A stretch of DNA of 43,739 bases from Erysipelotrichaceae bacterium RD49 (lineage in GTDB: Bacteria; Bacillota_I; Bacilli_A; Erysipelotrichales; Erysipelotrichaceae), in the NCBI GenBank assembly GCA_015233825.1, contig JADGIS010000003.1, positions 1 to 43,739 on the forward strand. Reading direction: 5' to 3'. The position numbers and the translations under genes are program-made. The notes under the pieces are model-generated. The model was given only the letters and a program-made list of their open reading frames with translations. It had not been told where the DNA came from and did not search any database. How positions within the stretch are numbered: the stretch's first letter is position 1; the number at the start of each line of letters is the position of its first letter. Positions 15,634 through 25,650 of this stretch are shown here, piece by piece.

Positions 15634-15709
<76 letters not shown>

Positions 15710-15713
15710 TCAT

Positions 15714-15789
15714 GACTCGGTAGCTCAGTTGGTAGAGCACTTGACTTTTAATCAAGGGGTCCAGGGTTCGAATCCCTGCCGAGTCACCA
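15714..15789 (+). tRNA. tRNA-Lys (anticodon TTT)
   Basis: A 76-base cloverleaf with encoded CCA. The acceptor stem GACTCGG pairs with CCGAGTC, the anticodon loop CTTTTAA carries TTT (reads AAA), and the T arm contains GGTTCGAAT. It starts four bases after the tRNA-Thr. Confidence 0.97.
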
Positions 15790-15803
15790 TTTTTGTATTT
15801 AGC

Positions 15804-15836
15804 CGGATCCAATTGAATTTGGATCCGTTTTTTATT
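15804..15836 (+). terminator. intrinsic terminator of the tRNA cluster
   Basis: A perfect 9-bp stem (CGGATCCAA / TTGGATCCG) followed by TTTTTTTATTTT, 14 bases after the tRNA-Lys. Confidence 0.9.
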
Positions 15837-15906
15837 TTCCAGATCACACAATACAACCTGCTCATCTCCTTCAGGTTTTCTAACCCTCTTTCCGTTTAAG
15901 ATAGTC

Positions 15907-15912
15907 TATACT
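15907..15912 (+). promoter_or_regulatory. candidate -10 element, leaderless small membrane protein
   Basis: TATACT ends six bases before ATG 15919, with no Shine-Dalgarno sequence between. The -35 region is poor. This is the same arrangement as at brnQ. Confidence 0.3.
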
Positions 15913-15918
15913 GAAACC

Positions 15919-16167
15919 ATGAAACCAAAAACCGCACTCATTCTGACTTCCTGCTGCTTCTTTGCGGCTGCAATTGGATTTTTATTATTTGCCTGGTCTA
16001 TGGATACCATTTGGGTTATTTTTGCGATTGTCATACTTGCTCTCGCCCTGGCTTTACGGAAAGTCTTCCCCGCTTCGGCTAAGCTTGCCAAAGATTTTGA
16101 TGAGATCAGCCCTGTTAAACCAAAATCCGATCCTGCTCACCCTTCGCACCACAGCAAGGAACGCTAG
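15919..16167 (+). CDS. small two-span membrane protein, unknown function
   Basis: Protein of 82 residues, not recognised. Two hydrophobic segments (about 6-26 and 31-46) are followed by a polar tail rich in Lys, Pro, Ser and His (SPVKPKSDPAHPSHHSKER), presumably cytoplasmic. It has no Shine-Dalgarno sequence; a -10-like TATACT lies 6 bases before the ATG, so the transcript may be leaderless. A terminator follows at 16253-16285. It stands alone after the tRNA cluster and is not obviously tied to neighbours. Confidence 0.6.
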   Translation: MKPKTALILTSCCFFAAAIGFLLFAWSMDTIWVIFAIVILALALALRKVFPASAKLAKDFDEISPVKPKSDPAHPSHHSKER

Positions 16168-16252
16168 CCATACGTTTTGAACACCTGTCAGGCAGATCGC
16201 CAAATACCGTAAGGAAAGTTGATGAAGGAAACTTTCAAAGCAGGCTGAATCC

Positions 16253-16285
16253 AAAAAAGCCAGCAGCCAAACCGCTGCTGGTTTT
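16253..16285. terminator. bidirectional intrinsic terminator
   Basis: Stem CCAGCAGC / GCTGCTGG with six-base loop, flanked by AAAAAAG and TTTT. It can end the plus-strand small membrane protein gene and, with the better T run (CTTTTTTGG), the minus-strand 27-aa gene. Confidence 0.75.
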
Positions 16286-16512
16286 AAGCTTTCCACAAGC
16301 CAAAAGTGTCCTGTATGCCGCCTCCTCTCCTCTTTATGGTCCGGTCCTTTAACAGTGGCTGGAAGGACGGAGACTTTCAGGTAGACCGAAAGCATTTTTC
16401 GATCCAATCAAGAGATCATCCATCAGTTCTTTTGGCTGATCTTGAATGCAAGCAGTTGGTGTTTTCGTCGCCTGGCTTTTCAACCAAAGGCCCTCAGCTT
16501 GTTCAATTGCTT
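16286..16512. other. intergenic stretch, nothing recognised
   Basis: No gene is supported. A 133-codon plus-strand frame from 16306 has no ribosome binding site, no family resemblance, and overlaps the small minus-strand gene in the antisense direction. Confidence 0.4.
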
Positions 16513-16596
16513 TCAGCCAATTCCTATGACTGTAATGATCGCCACTGCAACCAGGATCACCACGCCCAAGATAAAGTTAAAATATTCTTCTTTCAT
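16513..16596 (-). CDS. 27-aa single-span membrane peptide
   Basis: ATG 16596 to TGA 16513 encodes 27 residues: a charged start (MKEEYFNF) followed by an uninterrupted hydrophobic stretch (ILGVVILVAVAIITVIGIG) that would span the membrane once. GAGGAAAG lies upstream and a good terminator (16253-16285) follows. No homologue is recognised. Peptides of this kind act as regulators or subunits of membrane complexes, or as type I toxins. Which applies here cannot be told. Confidence 0.5.
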   Translation of the reverse strand: MKEEYFNFILGVVILVAVAIITVIGIG

Positions 16597-16813
16597 AGGT
16601 CTTTCTTTCCTCACTTTCATCCTCTGCCCCAGACAAATTCAAGATCCTTGATCCGCCACAATAGCTCTCTTAAAATTATGAATTCTGACGCAAAATTATG
16701 TGATTAATCATTATTTTGCTCCACATTTTCCGCAAGTACAATCAAAGGATGAAAGATTCATGGATTTAGATTGAAAAGTGTCGTCTATTTCTTGTTTCAA
16801 GCTGCAGACATAC
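16597..16813. other. intergenic stretch upstream of the 27-aa peptide gene
   Basis: AT-rich stretch presumed to hold the promoter of the 27-aa gene on the minus strand. Nothing else is recognised. Confidence 0.35.
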
Positions 16814-16863
16814 AAAAATCCCATCTCAGATCATGATCTTTATCATGAATGAGATGGGATTTT
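16814..16863 (-). terminator. intrinsic terminator of LTA-synthase-like gene 1
   Basis: A perfect 14-bp stem (AAAATCCCATCTCA / TGAGATGGGATTTT) with a 21-base loop that can fold further (TCATGA repeats), followed by TTTTTGT on the minus strand. Confidence 0.88.
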
Positions 16864-16903
16864 ATCCGGTTAAATCATTTGTTCTTTGAAGCCATGCAAT
16901 GAA

Positions 16904-18514
16904 TCAGCCACGCTCTGTCTTGACAATTTTGACCGGCTTCTTTTCGCTATCCATTTCTAAACCATCATCCTTCAAAATTTCTTCTTCAAAGCGGAGGTTG
17001 CGATACGAGATCTGCTCATTGAGCAATTCAAAGCCCATCTGTTCGCATAAAGTCGGCTGGTCAGAATACAGTGAAGTCCCTAAACCTAAACGATGGCCAT
17101 CGATCTGCACACCCATCGCTTCCAGAGTCGTTGGAAAGATATCCAGGGTTGTGTAGTCACGGGTTTGATTGAGTGTATAGTCAACTCCATTGATCACCGT
17201 AAAATACGTCTTGCGCGGAAAGTCCAGGCCCACGGATTGGTTGACCAGGCCATCCATCGATAAATGATCGCCAGCCAGAACAATGACTGTGTCCTGGGCA
17301 AAATTCTGCTGTAGAATCCAGTCGACAAATTCCGCAATTCGCCGATCCGAGCATTCAATGACGTTTTCGTACTGTTCCTCGTGATCATCGGGGCAGTCCG
17401 GGCAAAGATAGCCATCCTTAAAGTGGGTATCGGCGGTTAACATGGTGAAATTAAAGGGTTCATCCTCACTTGCCAGTTCGGTGATTTTGTCTTTGGCAAA
17501 CTCAATCAGTTTCGAGTCCTCAAATCCCCACCACTCGTGATAGTTTTTGGGCAGGATGCCGTTTTTATGGGCGGCATCCAGATCGATGATCTCGTAATCG
17601 CCATGCTGGCGGAAATAATTGGCCCGTCCTGCATAGCTGGCTTCTGAGCCGCACATCAAGACGTTTTGGTAGCCCTGCGCCTTTAAGACATCTCCTAAAG
17701 AGGTGACGTTTGGCATAAACAGCATCGTTTCAGCAAAACTGTGGTTGTATTGGGAGTTGGAAACGCCAAGTGGAGTACCGGAGGTCTGTGCGACCATGCC
17801 GGCAACAGTCCAGCTGGTCTGGTTGGTCACGTGACCGCCATTGAGGCGTGAATCATCAGCGGCTTTAAAGTTCGTGTTCTCATTGGCAATCCTGGTCAGG
17901 TTGGGAATCAGGTTGTCTTCAAACCCGCCGCCATTGGCTGGATCTGCAAAGGTAGACTCCATTGACTCCATATAAATATAGATGAGGTTTTTCTTCTTTT
18001 CAGGAAACTTCAACAGTTGATCGGATGTGGAAACATAGTGGTCCTCATACAAAGTTGAAATCGTTGACTGCTCTTCCAGGTAATCATCAATTTTCAGTGC
18101 TGCATAGCCCTGCTTGACTTGATAGCCAAGCACGGCCGCGGTCAGAACGGCAGTGACCAGAACCGTGGAATTGAGAGTGACGATCGCCTGTTTAGACCAA
18201 AGTGGAGTTTTGCCTTCTTTGATCAACCGCCGCTCACGCAGCGCGGCAGTCATAAACGCCCCATACAGGATCGTGGCGCTGCAAATCCAGAACAGATAGT
18301 GGAGCGCAAAGCCCTCTAGAATCTGAACAATGGTATTGCCCGCTCCCCCCATTCCCACTTGCATGGTGTACAGAAACTGTGAGAACGATTCTACTTGTAC
18401 GACATTGGTGATGTAGTCAATCGCATATAAAACGATACAGACTAGCAGAAAGAGAATGTAGGCCGATGTTCCAATCCAGATGGATAGATTCTTCCTGTTC
18501 TTCTTCTTATTCAT
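16904..18514 (-). CDS. LTA synthase-family sulfatase-fold transferase (paralogue 1)
   Basis: Membrane-anchored phosphoglycerol-transferase-type enzyme of the LtaS/MdoB family (536 residues), predicted to act outside the membrane on glycerophosphate-containing polymers. Three N-terminal membrane segments (about 12-35, 65-92, 110-132) are seen, where classical LtaS has five. The alkaline-phosphatase-like domain has the metal ligand Glu in YIYMESMEST, the nucleophile Thr in SWTVAGMVAQTSG, TADTHFKDGYLCPDC (a Cys pair) and LAGDHLSMDG. ATG 18514 is preferred over TTG 18541. Neither has a Shine-Dalgarno sequence, and TACAAT lies 7 bases before the ATG. It is clearly paralogous to the 27806-29857 product, and the ilv cluster lies between the two. 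Confidence 0.88.
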   Translation of the reverse strand: MNKKKNRKNLSIWIGTSAYILFLLVCIVLYAIDYITNVVQVESFSQFLYTMQVGMGGAGNTIVQILEGFALHYLFWICSATILYGAFMTAALRERRLIKEGKTPLWSKQAIVTLNSTVLVTAVLTAAVLGYQVKQGYAALKIDDYLEEQSTISTLYEDHYVSTSDQLLKFPEKKKNLIYIYMESMESTFADPANGGGFEDNLIPNLTRIANENTNFKAADDSRLNGGHVTNQTSWTVAGMVAQTSGTPLGVSNSQYNHSFAETMLFMPNVTSLGDVLKAQGYQNVLMCGSEASYAGRANYFRQHGDYEIIDLDAAHKNGILPKNYHEWWGFEDSKLIEFAKDKITELASEDEPFNFTMLTADTHFKDGYLCPDCPDDHEEQYENVIECSDRRIAEFVDWILQQNFAQDTVIVLAGDHLSMDGLVNQSVGLDFPRKTYFTVINGVDYTLNQTRDYTTLDIFPTTLEAMGVQIDGHRLGLGTSLYSDQPTLCEQMGFELLNEQISYRNLRFEEEILKDDGLEMDSEKKPVKIVKTERG

Positions 18515-18521
18515 GGTGTCT

Positions 18522-18549
18522 ATTGTAGCGATGTTGTCCAATAAAACAA
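18522..18549 (-). promoter_or_regulatory. candidate promoter, leaderless LTA-synthase-like gene 1
   Basis: Minus-strand TTGTTT (18544-18549), a 16-base spacer and TACAAT (18522-18527), which ends seven bases before ATG 18514. This predicts initiation at or within a base of the start codon. Confidence 0.4.
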
Positions 18550-18550
18550 A

Positions 18551-18783
18551 ATTACAAATTCATCACATAAATGTAAGCCGTATCAGTGCTTCATTTTTGG
18601 ATATCTGTAAGCGCCTTGCAAACCCACTTTCAAAAAAAATGTAACCGTTTCATCCAAGCCGGATGCCTTGGGGCGAGAAGATTTTCTGGCTTCAAGCACC
18701 ACCTTGCCTGCTTTTCGCTCTTTTTAGACTGGCGCTTGCTGGACCAGATCCTTGCACCTTTCTTCGTTGGACAGGCAATCGAA
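18551..18783. other. intergenic stretch, nothing recognised
   Basis: About 230 bases between the LTA-synthase-like gene 1 promoter and the ridA terminator. Overlapping frames on both strands lack ribosome binding sites and family resemblance. Confidence 0.4.
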
Positions 18784-18836
18784 AGAAAAAGCCATCCTTT
18801 CCAAACAATCTTTCGTTGAGAAAGGATGGCTGCATC
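18784..18836 (-). terminator. intrinsic terminator of the ilv-ridA operon
   Basis: A perfect 12-bp stem (AGCCATCCTTTC / GAAAGGATGGCT) with an 18-base loop, followed by TTTTTCTTTC on the minus strand, about 95 bases past the ridA stop. Confidence 0.85.
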
Positions 18837-18928
18837 AACTATTCGTTGAAGCACTTGCCAAAGTAGGTGTCCGTAAGGCCAAGCAAGCAACAACGCGTGA
18901 ATCCAGCTTTGGCGCTGGGCTTCTTTCT

Positions 18929-19330
18929 TTAGTCGATGGCGTAATCTTTGTGTTCTTTCGCTACTTTAGCGATGACTTCAACTTCTAGCAGGGCGCCTTT
19001 TGGCAGGTCTTTGACCGCAAAGCAGCTGCGAGCGGGTTTGTTGACGAAGTATTTGGCATAGACTTCATTAAAGGCACCAAAATCATTGATGTCAGCCAAG
19101 TAGCAGGTTGTTTTAATGGCCTGTTCAAAGCCGGAACCTGCGGCTTGTAAAACCGCCCCGAGATTTTTCATGACCTGTTCCGTTTGTTCGGTAATGGTTT
19201 CCCCTTCAATGCCGCCGGTCTTTGGATTGAGGGGAATCTGGCCGGAAGTAAACACGAACTCTTCGACTTGGACCGCCTGGCAATAAGGACCAATGGCGGC
19301 TGGGGCATTGGTGGTGCTGATTTGTCTCAT
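18929..19330 (-). CDS. ridA: RidA family 2-iminobutanoate/2-iminopropanoate deaminase
   Basis: Rid/YjgF-family enzyme of 133 residues that hydrolyses reactive imines released by PLP enzymes such as threonine dehydratase, giving 2-oxobutanoate. Family motifs include PAAIGPYCQAV, FTSGQIPLNP, TEQVMKNLGAVL and NKPARSCFAVKDLPKGALLEVE, with the substrate-binding Arg in PARSC. AGAGGA lies upstream of ATG 19330. It is the last gene of the isoleucine/valine cluster, 120 bases after ilvA, which matches its job of clearing the IlvA product. The gap between ilvA and ridA is rich in TGGCTGG repeats. Confidence 0.95.
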   Translation of the reverse strand: MRQISTTNAPAAIGPYCQAVQVEEFVFTSGQIPLNPKTGGIEGETITEQTEQVMKNLGAVLQAAGSGFEQAIKTTCYLADINDFGAFNEVYAKYFVNKPARSCFAVKDLPKGALLEVEVIAKVAKEHKDYAID

Positions 19331-19451
19331 ATATTTTTATTTTCCTCTTTTCGATTGGATATGGATTGGCCTCTTGAATCCAGCCTGGCCTGGTAACTGG
19401 CTGGCCAGCGTGGCTGGCTGGATCTATGGTCTGGATTGAAGTGCGGCCTGG

Positions 19452-20648
19452 CTACTCAACTAAGCGCAAGCCATTGGCACGCAGGGCTTCATGGACTTCC
19501 TGAATATGATTGAAGTCACGGGTTTCGATATTGATGCGCAGAATGCAGGCGGTAATCGAAGTGCCCTCGCTGGCTTTTTCGTAGCTGACACTGACCACAT
19601 TGGCATTGAGCGAAGCCAGAAGCTGGGAAACTTTCGCCAGCTGGCCCGGCCGGTCCTCAAGCTGGATTGCCAAGGTATCCGAACGGCCGGATTTCAGCAG
19701 GCCGCGTTCAATGACTTTGGACAAGATCGTCACGTCGATATTGCCGCCTGAAAGCACGCAGACCACATTTTTGCCTTTCACCGGCAGTTTATCGTACATG
19801 ACCGCAGCGACACTGACTGCACCAGCGCCTTCGGTGATGAGCTTTTGCGTTTCGATCAATTTTAAAATTGCGCCTGCCACTTCGTCGTCGCTGACCGTGA
19901 CAATCTCGTCGACATACCGCCGGCACAAATCAAAGGTATGTTCCCCTGGTTCTTTAACCTGAATCCCGTCTGCAATGGTTCTGGCCTCTTCCAGGCAGAT
20001 GATTTCATCTTCATTGAGCGATCTAGCCATGCTTGGTGCCCCTTCAGCCTGCACGCCATAAATCTTGACATCCGGCCGCAATGATTTGACGGCGTACGCA
20101 ATGCCGGAAATCAATCCGCCGCCGCCAATAGGCACGACAATTGCTTCAACATCATCGAGCTGGTCTAAAATCTCGAGACCGATGGTCCCTTGGCCGGCAA
20201 TGACTTCTTCATCATCGAATGGATGAATAAAGGTATAGCCTTTCTCATCCCGCAGCTCCAAAGCCCGCTGGTAGGCATCGTCATAGACACCCGGCACCAA
20301 AACGACATGAGCCCCATAGGCACGAGTTGCTTCCACTTTGGAAATCGGTGCGCCTTCGGGCAGGCAGATCGTGGCTTCAATCCCAGCTTCCTGGGCAGCT
20401 AAGGCGACGCCCTGGGCATGGTTGCCGGCCGAGCAGGCGATAACGCCATGGCTTTTTTCCTCCTGGGAAAGCTGTGAGATTTTATAGTAAGCGCCCCTGA
20501 GCTTAAAGCTTCCGGTGCGCTGTAAATTTTCAGTTTTTAAAAAAACATTGACATCCTCTTTGATCTTCAAAGCCGGAATCAGGTCGGTTGTCCGAGCTGT
20601 ATCTTTGAGGACGTATTTTGCATGATAGATTTTATCTAAGCTAAGCAT
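19452..20648 (-). CDS. ilvA: threonine ammonia-lyase
   Basis: PLP enzyme that converts threonine to 2-oxobutanoate and ammonia, the committed step to isoleucine. The length is 398 residues. PLP-binding Lys lies in TGSFKLRGAYYK, the Ser/Asn contact in SAGNHAQGVA, the glycine loop in PIGGGGLISG and the closing motif in VLSGGNID. The last 75 residues form one ACT-like domain (LEDRPGQLAKVSQLLASLNA), the compact form common in Bacillota. ATG 20648 is chosen because AAAGGA lies 8 bases upstream. A longer frame to 20699 has no homology. The start lies 13 bases inside the DUF815 ATPase gene, implying coupled translation. Confidence 0.93.
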   Translation of the reverse strand: MLSLDKIYHAKYVLKDTARTTDLIPALKIKEDVNVFLKTENLQRTGSFKLRGAYYKISQLSQEEKSHGVIACSAGNHAQGVALAAQEAGIEATICLPEGAPISKVEATRAYGAHVVLVPGVYDDAYQRALELRDEKGYTFIHPFDDEEVIAGQGTIGLEILDQLDDVEAIVVPIGGGGLISGIAYAVKSLRPDVKIYGVQAEGAPSMARSLNEDEIICLEEARTIADGIQVKEPGEHTFDLCRRYVDEIVTVSDDEVAGAILKLIETQKLITEGAGAVSVAAVMYDKLPVKGKNVVCVLSGGNIDVTILSKVIERGLLKSGRSDTLAIQLEDRPGQLAKVSQLLASLNANVVSVSYEKASEGTSITACILRINIETRDFNHIQEVHEALRANGLRLVE

Positions 20649-21835
20649 TCCACGATTCCTTTCTTTGCTGCCTTGGTTTCGACAAACTGTCTGGCACAAC
20701 GGGCCGACCGGCCGCCTTTGGCAAGCGCAAAGGCTTCGGCTTCTTTATCCATAGCTGGACCACAAAGATCCAGGCCGTATTCCTGGCCAATCTGGTGAAC
20801 CAAATCGAGATATTGGCTGGCATCGGGCTTTTCAAAGAACAAGCAAAGTCCGAAACGCTGCGACAGCGAGAGCGTTTCCTGCAGCGTATCGCGCCGGTGC
20901 ATATCATCCCCGCTTCTAGCCGAGATGGACTCTTTGACCAGGTGCCGGCGGTTGCTGGTCGCATAAATGACCGTATTCGAGCTGCGGGCCGAAACCGATC
21001 CTTCCAGGACGGCTTTGAGCGCGGAGAATGAATCATCATTTTCCGTAAACGACAAATCATCGATATAAACGATGAACTTTAGCGGTTCTAACGCCAGCTT
21101 GTCTAAAAGCTGGGGCAATACATCCAAGCGGTCTTTGCCAACCTCAATAAGGCGCAGGCCGTCTTTGGCAAAATGGTTTTCCAAAGCCTTAATGGAAGCC
21201 GATTTTCCGGTTCCGGCATCGCCATATAACAGCAGGTTGGAACTGGGAAGTCCTGCAAGCAAAGCCTGGGTGTTGTCGATCATGGCTTCATGCTGGAAGG
21301 TATAGCCATACAGCTGATCAAAGGTAACCGGATCCGGGTTTTTAACCGCGGCCAGTTCAAGTTCGGCCTGGTTTTTCAGCCGGAACATCGAAGCTTTGGC
21401 AAAGATCCCCGTCCCATTCTTTTCAATATCCATCAAGCAGTTCAAATAGCCGGCCTGCAGATCAATCCACTTGCCATACCACCCCGCACGAGGATTGAGC
21501 CCGAGCTCTTCTGGAGTGATGGCGCAGGCCTGGGAGAGCGTATCGAGCTCCGTTATGGCACTGTTGAGCATGCGCTCTGGCAGTTCATGGCTTGAAGTGC
21601 TCAGTCTTGCCAGGCAGGTGTCCAATCCAAAAATCGCCTGCTGTAAATAGCCGCTCCAGTCATCGGTGTTTTGTTCATAGAGTTTTCCCGTAAAACGGGC
21701 TGCGGCTTTTAGAAAAGCACTTTTATTTTCAGCCAGGGCATCGAGCATGGCCAGAAAGGCTGCAAAGACAGGATCCTGGTAGAGACCCTGGAAGACGGCA
21801 AGTTGGTGGAGGCTTAAACACAGCCCTTCATTCAT
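20636..21835 (-). CDS. DUF815-family AAA+ ATPase in the ilv operon
   Basis: Predicted ATPase of 399 residues of the DUF815 family. The N-terminal 190 residues are helical and unassigned. The ATPase core then shows Walker [12 protein letters not shown], Walker [11 protein letters not shown], sensor-1-like [12 protein letters not shown], the conserved [13 protein letters not shown] and the closing [13 protein letters not shown]. No biochemical role is established for the family. It begins with an ATGA overlap on the ilvD stop and overlaps the ilvA start by 13 bases, so it is embedded in the branched-chain amino acid operon and probably made in step with both enzymes. A role in remodelling or regulating an ilv enzyme is possible, but is inference. 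Confidence 0.88.
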   Translation of the reverse strand: MNEGLCLSLHQLAVFQGLYQDPVFAAFLAMLDALAENKSAFLKAAARFTGKLYEQNTDDWSGYLQQAIFGLDTCLARLSTSSHELPERMLNSAITELDTLSQACAITPEELGLNPRAGWYGKWIDLQAGYLNCLMDIEKNGTGIFAKASMFRLKNQAELELAAVKNPDPVTFDQLYGYTFQHEAMIDNTQALLAGLPSSNLLLYGDAGTGKSASIKALENHFAKDGLRLIEVGKDRLDVLPQLLDKLALEPLKFIVYIDDLSFTENDDSFSALKAVLEGSVSARSSNTVIYATSNRRHLVKESISARSGDDMHRRDTLQETLSLSQRFGLCLFFEKPDASQYLDLVHQIGQEYGLDLCGPAMDKEAEAFALAKGGRSARCARQFVETKAAKKGIVECLA

Positions 21836-23490
21836 GAAAGAACCGCTCCCTTATCGGCGCCGGAAACCAGTTTGGAGTAACGTTTAAGATAGCCTTTGAC
21901 CTCTTTCTTTTCCTTGATTGGCATTTGCGCTTTGCGGCGGGCAAGCTCTTGTTCATCCACCAGCAGTTCAATAGAGTAGTCGGGAATGTTGATTGCGATC
22001 TGGTCACCGTCTTTGACATACGCAATCAAGCCGCCTTTAACCGCTTCGGGCGTGATATGGCCGATTGCTGCCCCGCGTGTGGCTCCGGAGAATCGGCCAT
22101 CGGTAATGAGAGCGACCTCTTTATCCAGGCCCATGCCGGCAATGGCAGAGGTTGGAGATAACATTTCCCGCATGCCAGGACCACCGGCGGGACCTTCATA
22201 GCGGATCACGACAACATCGCCAGGTTTGACTTTGCCGCCAAAGATGCCGGCAATGGCTTCTTCTTCGCTGTCAAAGACAATCGCCGGACCGGTATGACGA
22301 AGCATTTCGTCAGCGACCGCCGAACGCTTGACAACACAGCCATCCGGCGCAATATTCCCTTTTAAAACCGCCAGGCCGCCGGTTGCCGTAAACGGATGAT
22401 CGATCGGCCGGATAATCGTTTCGTCCAGGTTGATGGCATCCGCAATATTCTCATGTAAAGTTTTACCGGTTACCGTCATCACATTGGTGTCGATTAAGCC
22501 GGCATCTTCCAGCTCTTTTAACACCGCATACACACCTCCTGCCTGGTCAAGATCTTCCATATAAGTTGGACCCGCCGGTGCCAGGTGGCACAGATTCGGG
22601 GTCTTTTCCGAGATGCGGTTGACTTCATCGAGATCGATGTCAATGCCGCACTCATGGGCGATCGCCGGCAGGTGGAGCATCGAGTTGGTTGAGCAGCCCA
22701 GAGCCATATCGGCGGCTATCGCATTGCGAAAAGCCGTCTCGGTCATGATGTCGCGCGGGCGGATATCTTTTTCAATCAGATCCATAATCTGCATGCCTGC
22801 ATGTTTGGCCAGTTCCAAACGGCGGGAATAGACGCCCGGAATCGTTCCATTGCCTTTTAAAGCCATCCCTAAGACTTCGGATAAGCAGTTATGGGAATTG
22901 GCGGTATACATTCCCGAACACGATCCGCACGATGGGCAGGTATTCAATTCGAATTCACGCAGTTTGGCTTCGTCAATCTTGCCGGCTTTAAAAGCACCCA
23001 CGGCTTCAAACATGCTGGAAAGCGATGTCTTGTGGTTGTCAATCCGGCCGGCGAGCATCGGGCCGCCGGAAACAAAGATCGTCGGCAGGTTCAGGCGGGC
23101 CGCTGCCATCAATAAGCCGGGAACGTTTTTGTCACAGTTGGGAATCATCACCAGGGCGTCAAAAGCATGGGCCAGTGCCATCGATTCGGTGGAGTCCGCA
23201 ATCAAATCACGGGTCACCAGTGAATAGCGCATCCCATTGTGGCCCATGGCAATGCCATCACAAACGGCAATCGCCGGAAACACGATCGGGGTGCCGCCCG
23301 CCATGGAAACGCCGGTTTTGACCGCCTGGGTAATTTTATCGAGGTTCATATGGCCGGGGACAATTTCGTTGTAAGACGAAACGATTCCCACGATGGGCCT
23401 TGCGATTTCTTCTTCGGTCAGGCCCAGAGCATGCAGCAGGCTTCGCTGCGGGGCTTTTTCAAACCCTTTTTTCATCTCATCACTTTTCAT
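21832..23490 (-). CDS. ilvD: dihydroxy-acid dehydratase
   Basis: Iron-sulfur dehydratase of 552 residues that makes the 2-oxo acids of valine and isoleucine from their dihydroxy precursors. Cluster and metal motifs are present: [16 protein letters not shown], the [19 protein letters not shown] cluster Cys region, [16 protein letters not shown], and the C-terminal [12 protein letters not shown] and [10 protein letters not shown]. The N-terminus ([23 protein letters not shown]) is typical of the short bacterial form. AAGGAAAG lies upstream of ATG 23490. Its stop overlaps the DUF815 ATPase start. A hairpin separates it from ilvC upstream. Confidence 0.97.
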   Translation of the reverse strand: MKSDEMKKGFEKAPQRSLLHALGLTEEEIARPIVGIVSSYNEIVPGHMNLDKITQAVKTGVSMAGGTPIVFPAIAVCDGIAMGHNGMRYSLVTRDLIADSTESMALAHAFDALVMIPNCDKNVPGLLMAAARLNLPTIFVSGGPMLAGRIDNHKTSLSSMFEAVGAFKAGKIDEAKLREFELNTCPSCGSCSGMYTANSHNCLSEVLGMALKGNGTIPGVYSRRLELAKHAGMQIMDLIEKDIRPRDIMTETAFRNAIAADMALGCSTNSMLHLPAIAHECGIDIDLDEVNRISEKTPNLCHLAPAGPTYMEDLDQAGGVYAVLKELEDAGLIDTNVMTVTGKTLHENIADAINLDETIIRPIDHPFTATGGLAVLKGNIAPDGCVVKRSAVADEMLRHTGPAIVFDSEEEAIAGIFGGKVKPGDVVVIRYEGPAGGPGMREMLSPTSAIAGMGLDKEVALITDGRFSGATRGAAIGHITPEAVKGGLIAYVKDGDQIAINIPDYSIELLVDEQELARRKAQMPIKEKKEVKGYLKRYSKLVSGADKGAVLS

Positions 23491-23572
23491 GATTCTTTCC
23501 TTATCTTTATCTTTTCAGTTCTTGGTTGTTGTGAAATTTTGTTTGATTTGCCAAGTATCCATTGGCAGATAG

Positions 23573-23600
23573 AACAAAAGCCCGCAGGCGGGCTTTTGTT
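23573..23600 (-). terminator. terminator-like hairpin between ilvC and ilvD
   Basis: AACAAAAGCCCGC pairs with GCGGGCTTTTGTT around a very short loop, followed by only a short T tract on the minus strand. It could reduce rather than block transcription into ilvD, since no separate ilvD promoter is obvious. Confidence 0.6.
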
Positions 23601-23677
23601 TGGTTTCTATTTTAATGTCCAAATCTTTTGATCTGGCTGCTTTTTTTAACTTGTCAAAATTCTGTCGGGTTTTATGG

Positions 23678-25086
<1,409 letters not shown>

Positions 25087-25650
25087 TTAGTTGTTTTCCA
25101 GCTGGTCAATGCGGGCAGCCCGGTTGAGTTCCATCAATGCGAATTCGTCCTGCTCGGCATCAGTCAGATAGTGGCAGCCGCGCTGCAAAGCAACCACGCC
25201 TGTCCGGCTCATTTCCAAAATGCCATAGGGAGCAACTACTGTTAAAAACGCATCGATTTTGCTGGATTCGCCGGTAATTTCCACGCAGAGCGTATTGGGT
25301 GAATAATCAATAATCTTGCTTCTGAAGATATCCACCGCTGAAACAATATCCTGGCGCGTTTCAGGCGTATTTTTAAGCTTAATCAAAGCCAGCTCCCGAG
25401 ACACGCGGTCATTGACCACCATTTCTTTGACGTGTTTGACGTTATACAGCTTACGCAGCTGCTTCACGCATTGGGAACGGATCTTTTCATCCCCATTGAC
25501 AGAAATCGTAATCCGGGAATAGCGGGGATCTTCTGTCGCCCCTACCGTCAGTGAGTTGATATTGAAATCGCGGCGGGTAAACATGCTGGTTACCCGGGTT
25601 AACACACCCGCGGAGTTATCGACCAGGCAGGCAATTTCAAATCGTTCCAT
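25087..25650 (-). CDS. ilvN: acetolactate synthase small (regulatory) subunit
   Basis: Regulatory subunit of 187 residues, slightly longer than the usual 160-170. The N-terminal ACT domain (about 1-75) reads ACLVDNSAGVLTRVTSMFTRR and FNINSLTVG, the site where valine binds in the family. The C-terminal domain (about 80-160) has the expected RELALIKLK and ITGESSKIDAFL segments. Its ATG shares one base with the ilvB stop (TGATG) and GGAGG lies inside the ilvB end, so the two subunits are translationally coupled. Confidence 0.95.
   Translation of the reverse strand: MERFEIACLVDNSAGVLTRVTSMFTRRDFNINSLTVGATEDPRYSRITISVNGDEKIRSQCVKQLRKLYNVKHVKEMVVNDRVSRELALIKLKNTPETRQDIVSAVDIFRSKIIDYSPNTLCVEITGESSKIDAFLTVVAPYGILEMSRTGVVALQRGCHYLTDAEQDEFALMELNRAARIDQLENN

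Noticed and set aside
16306-16707. 133-codon plus-strand frame
   Set aside because: No ribosome binding site or protein-like pattern, and it is antisense to the supported 27-aa gene.
18586-18893. Overlapping frames on both strands between LTA-synthase-like gene 1 and ridA
   Set aside because: They run through the ridA terminator, lack ribosome binding sites and resemble no family.
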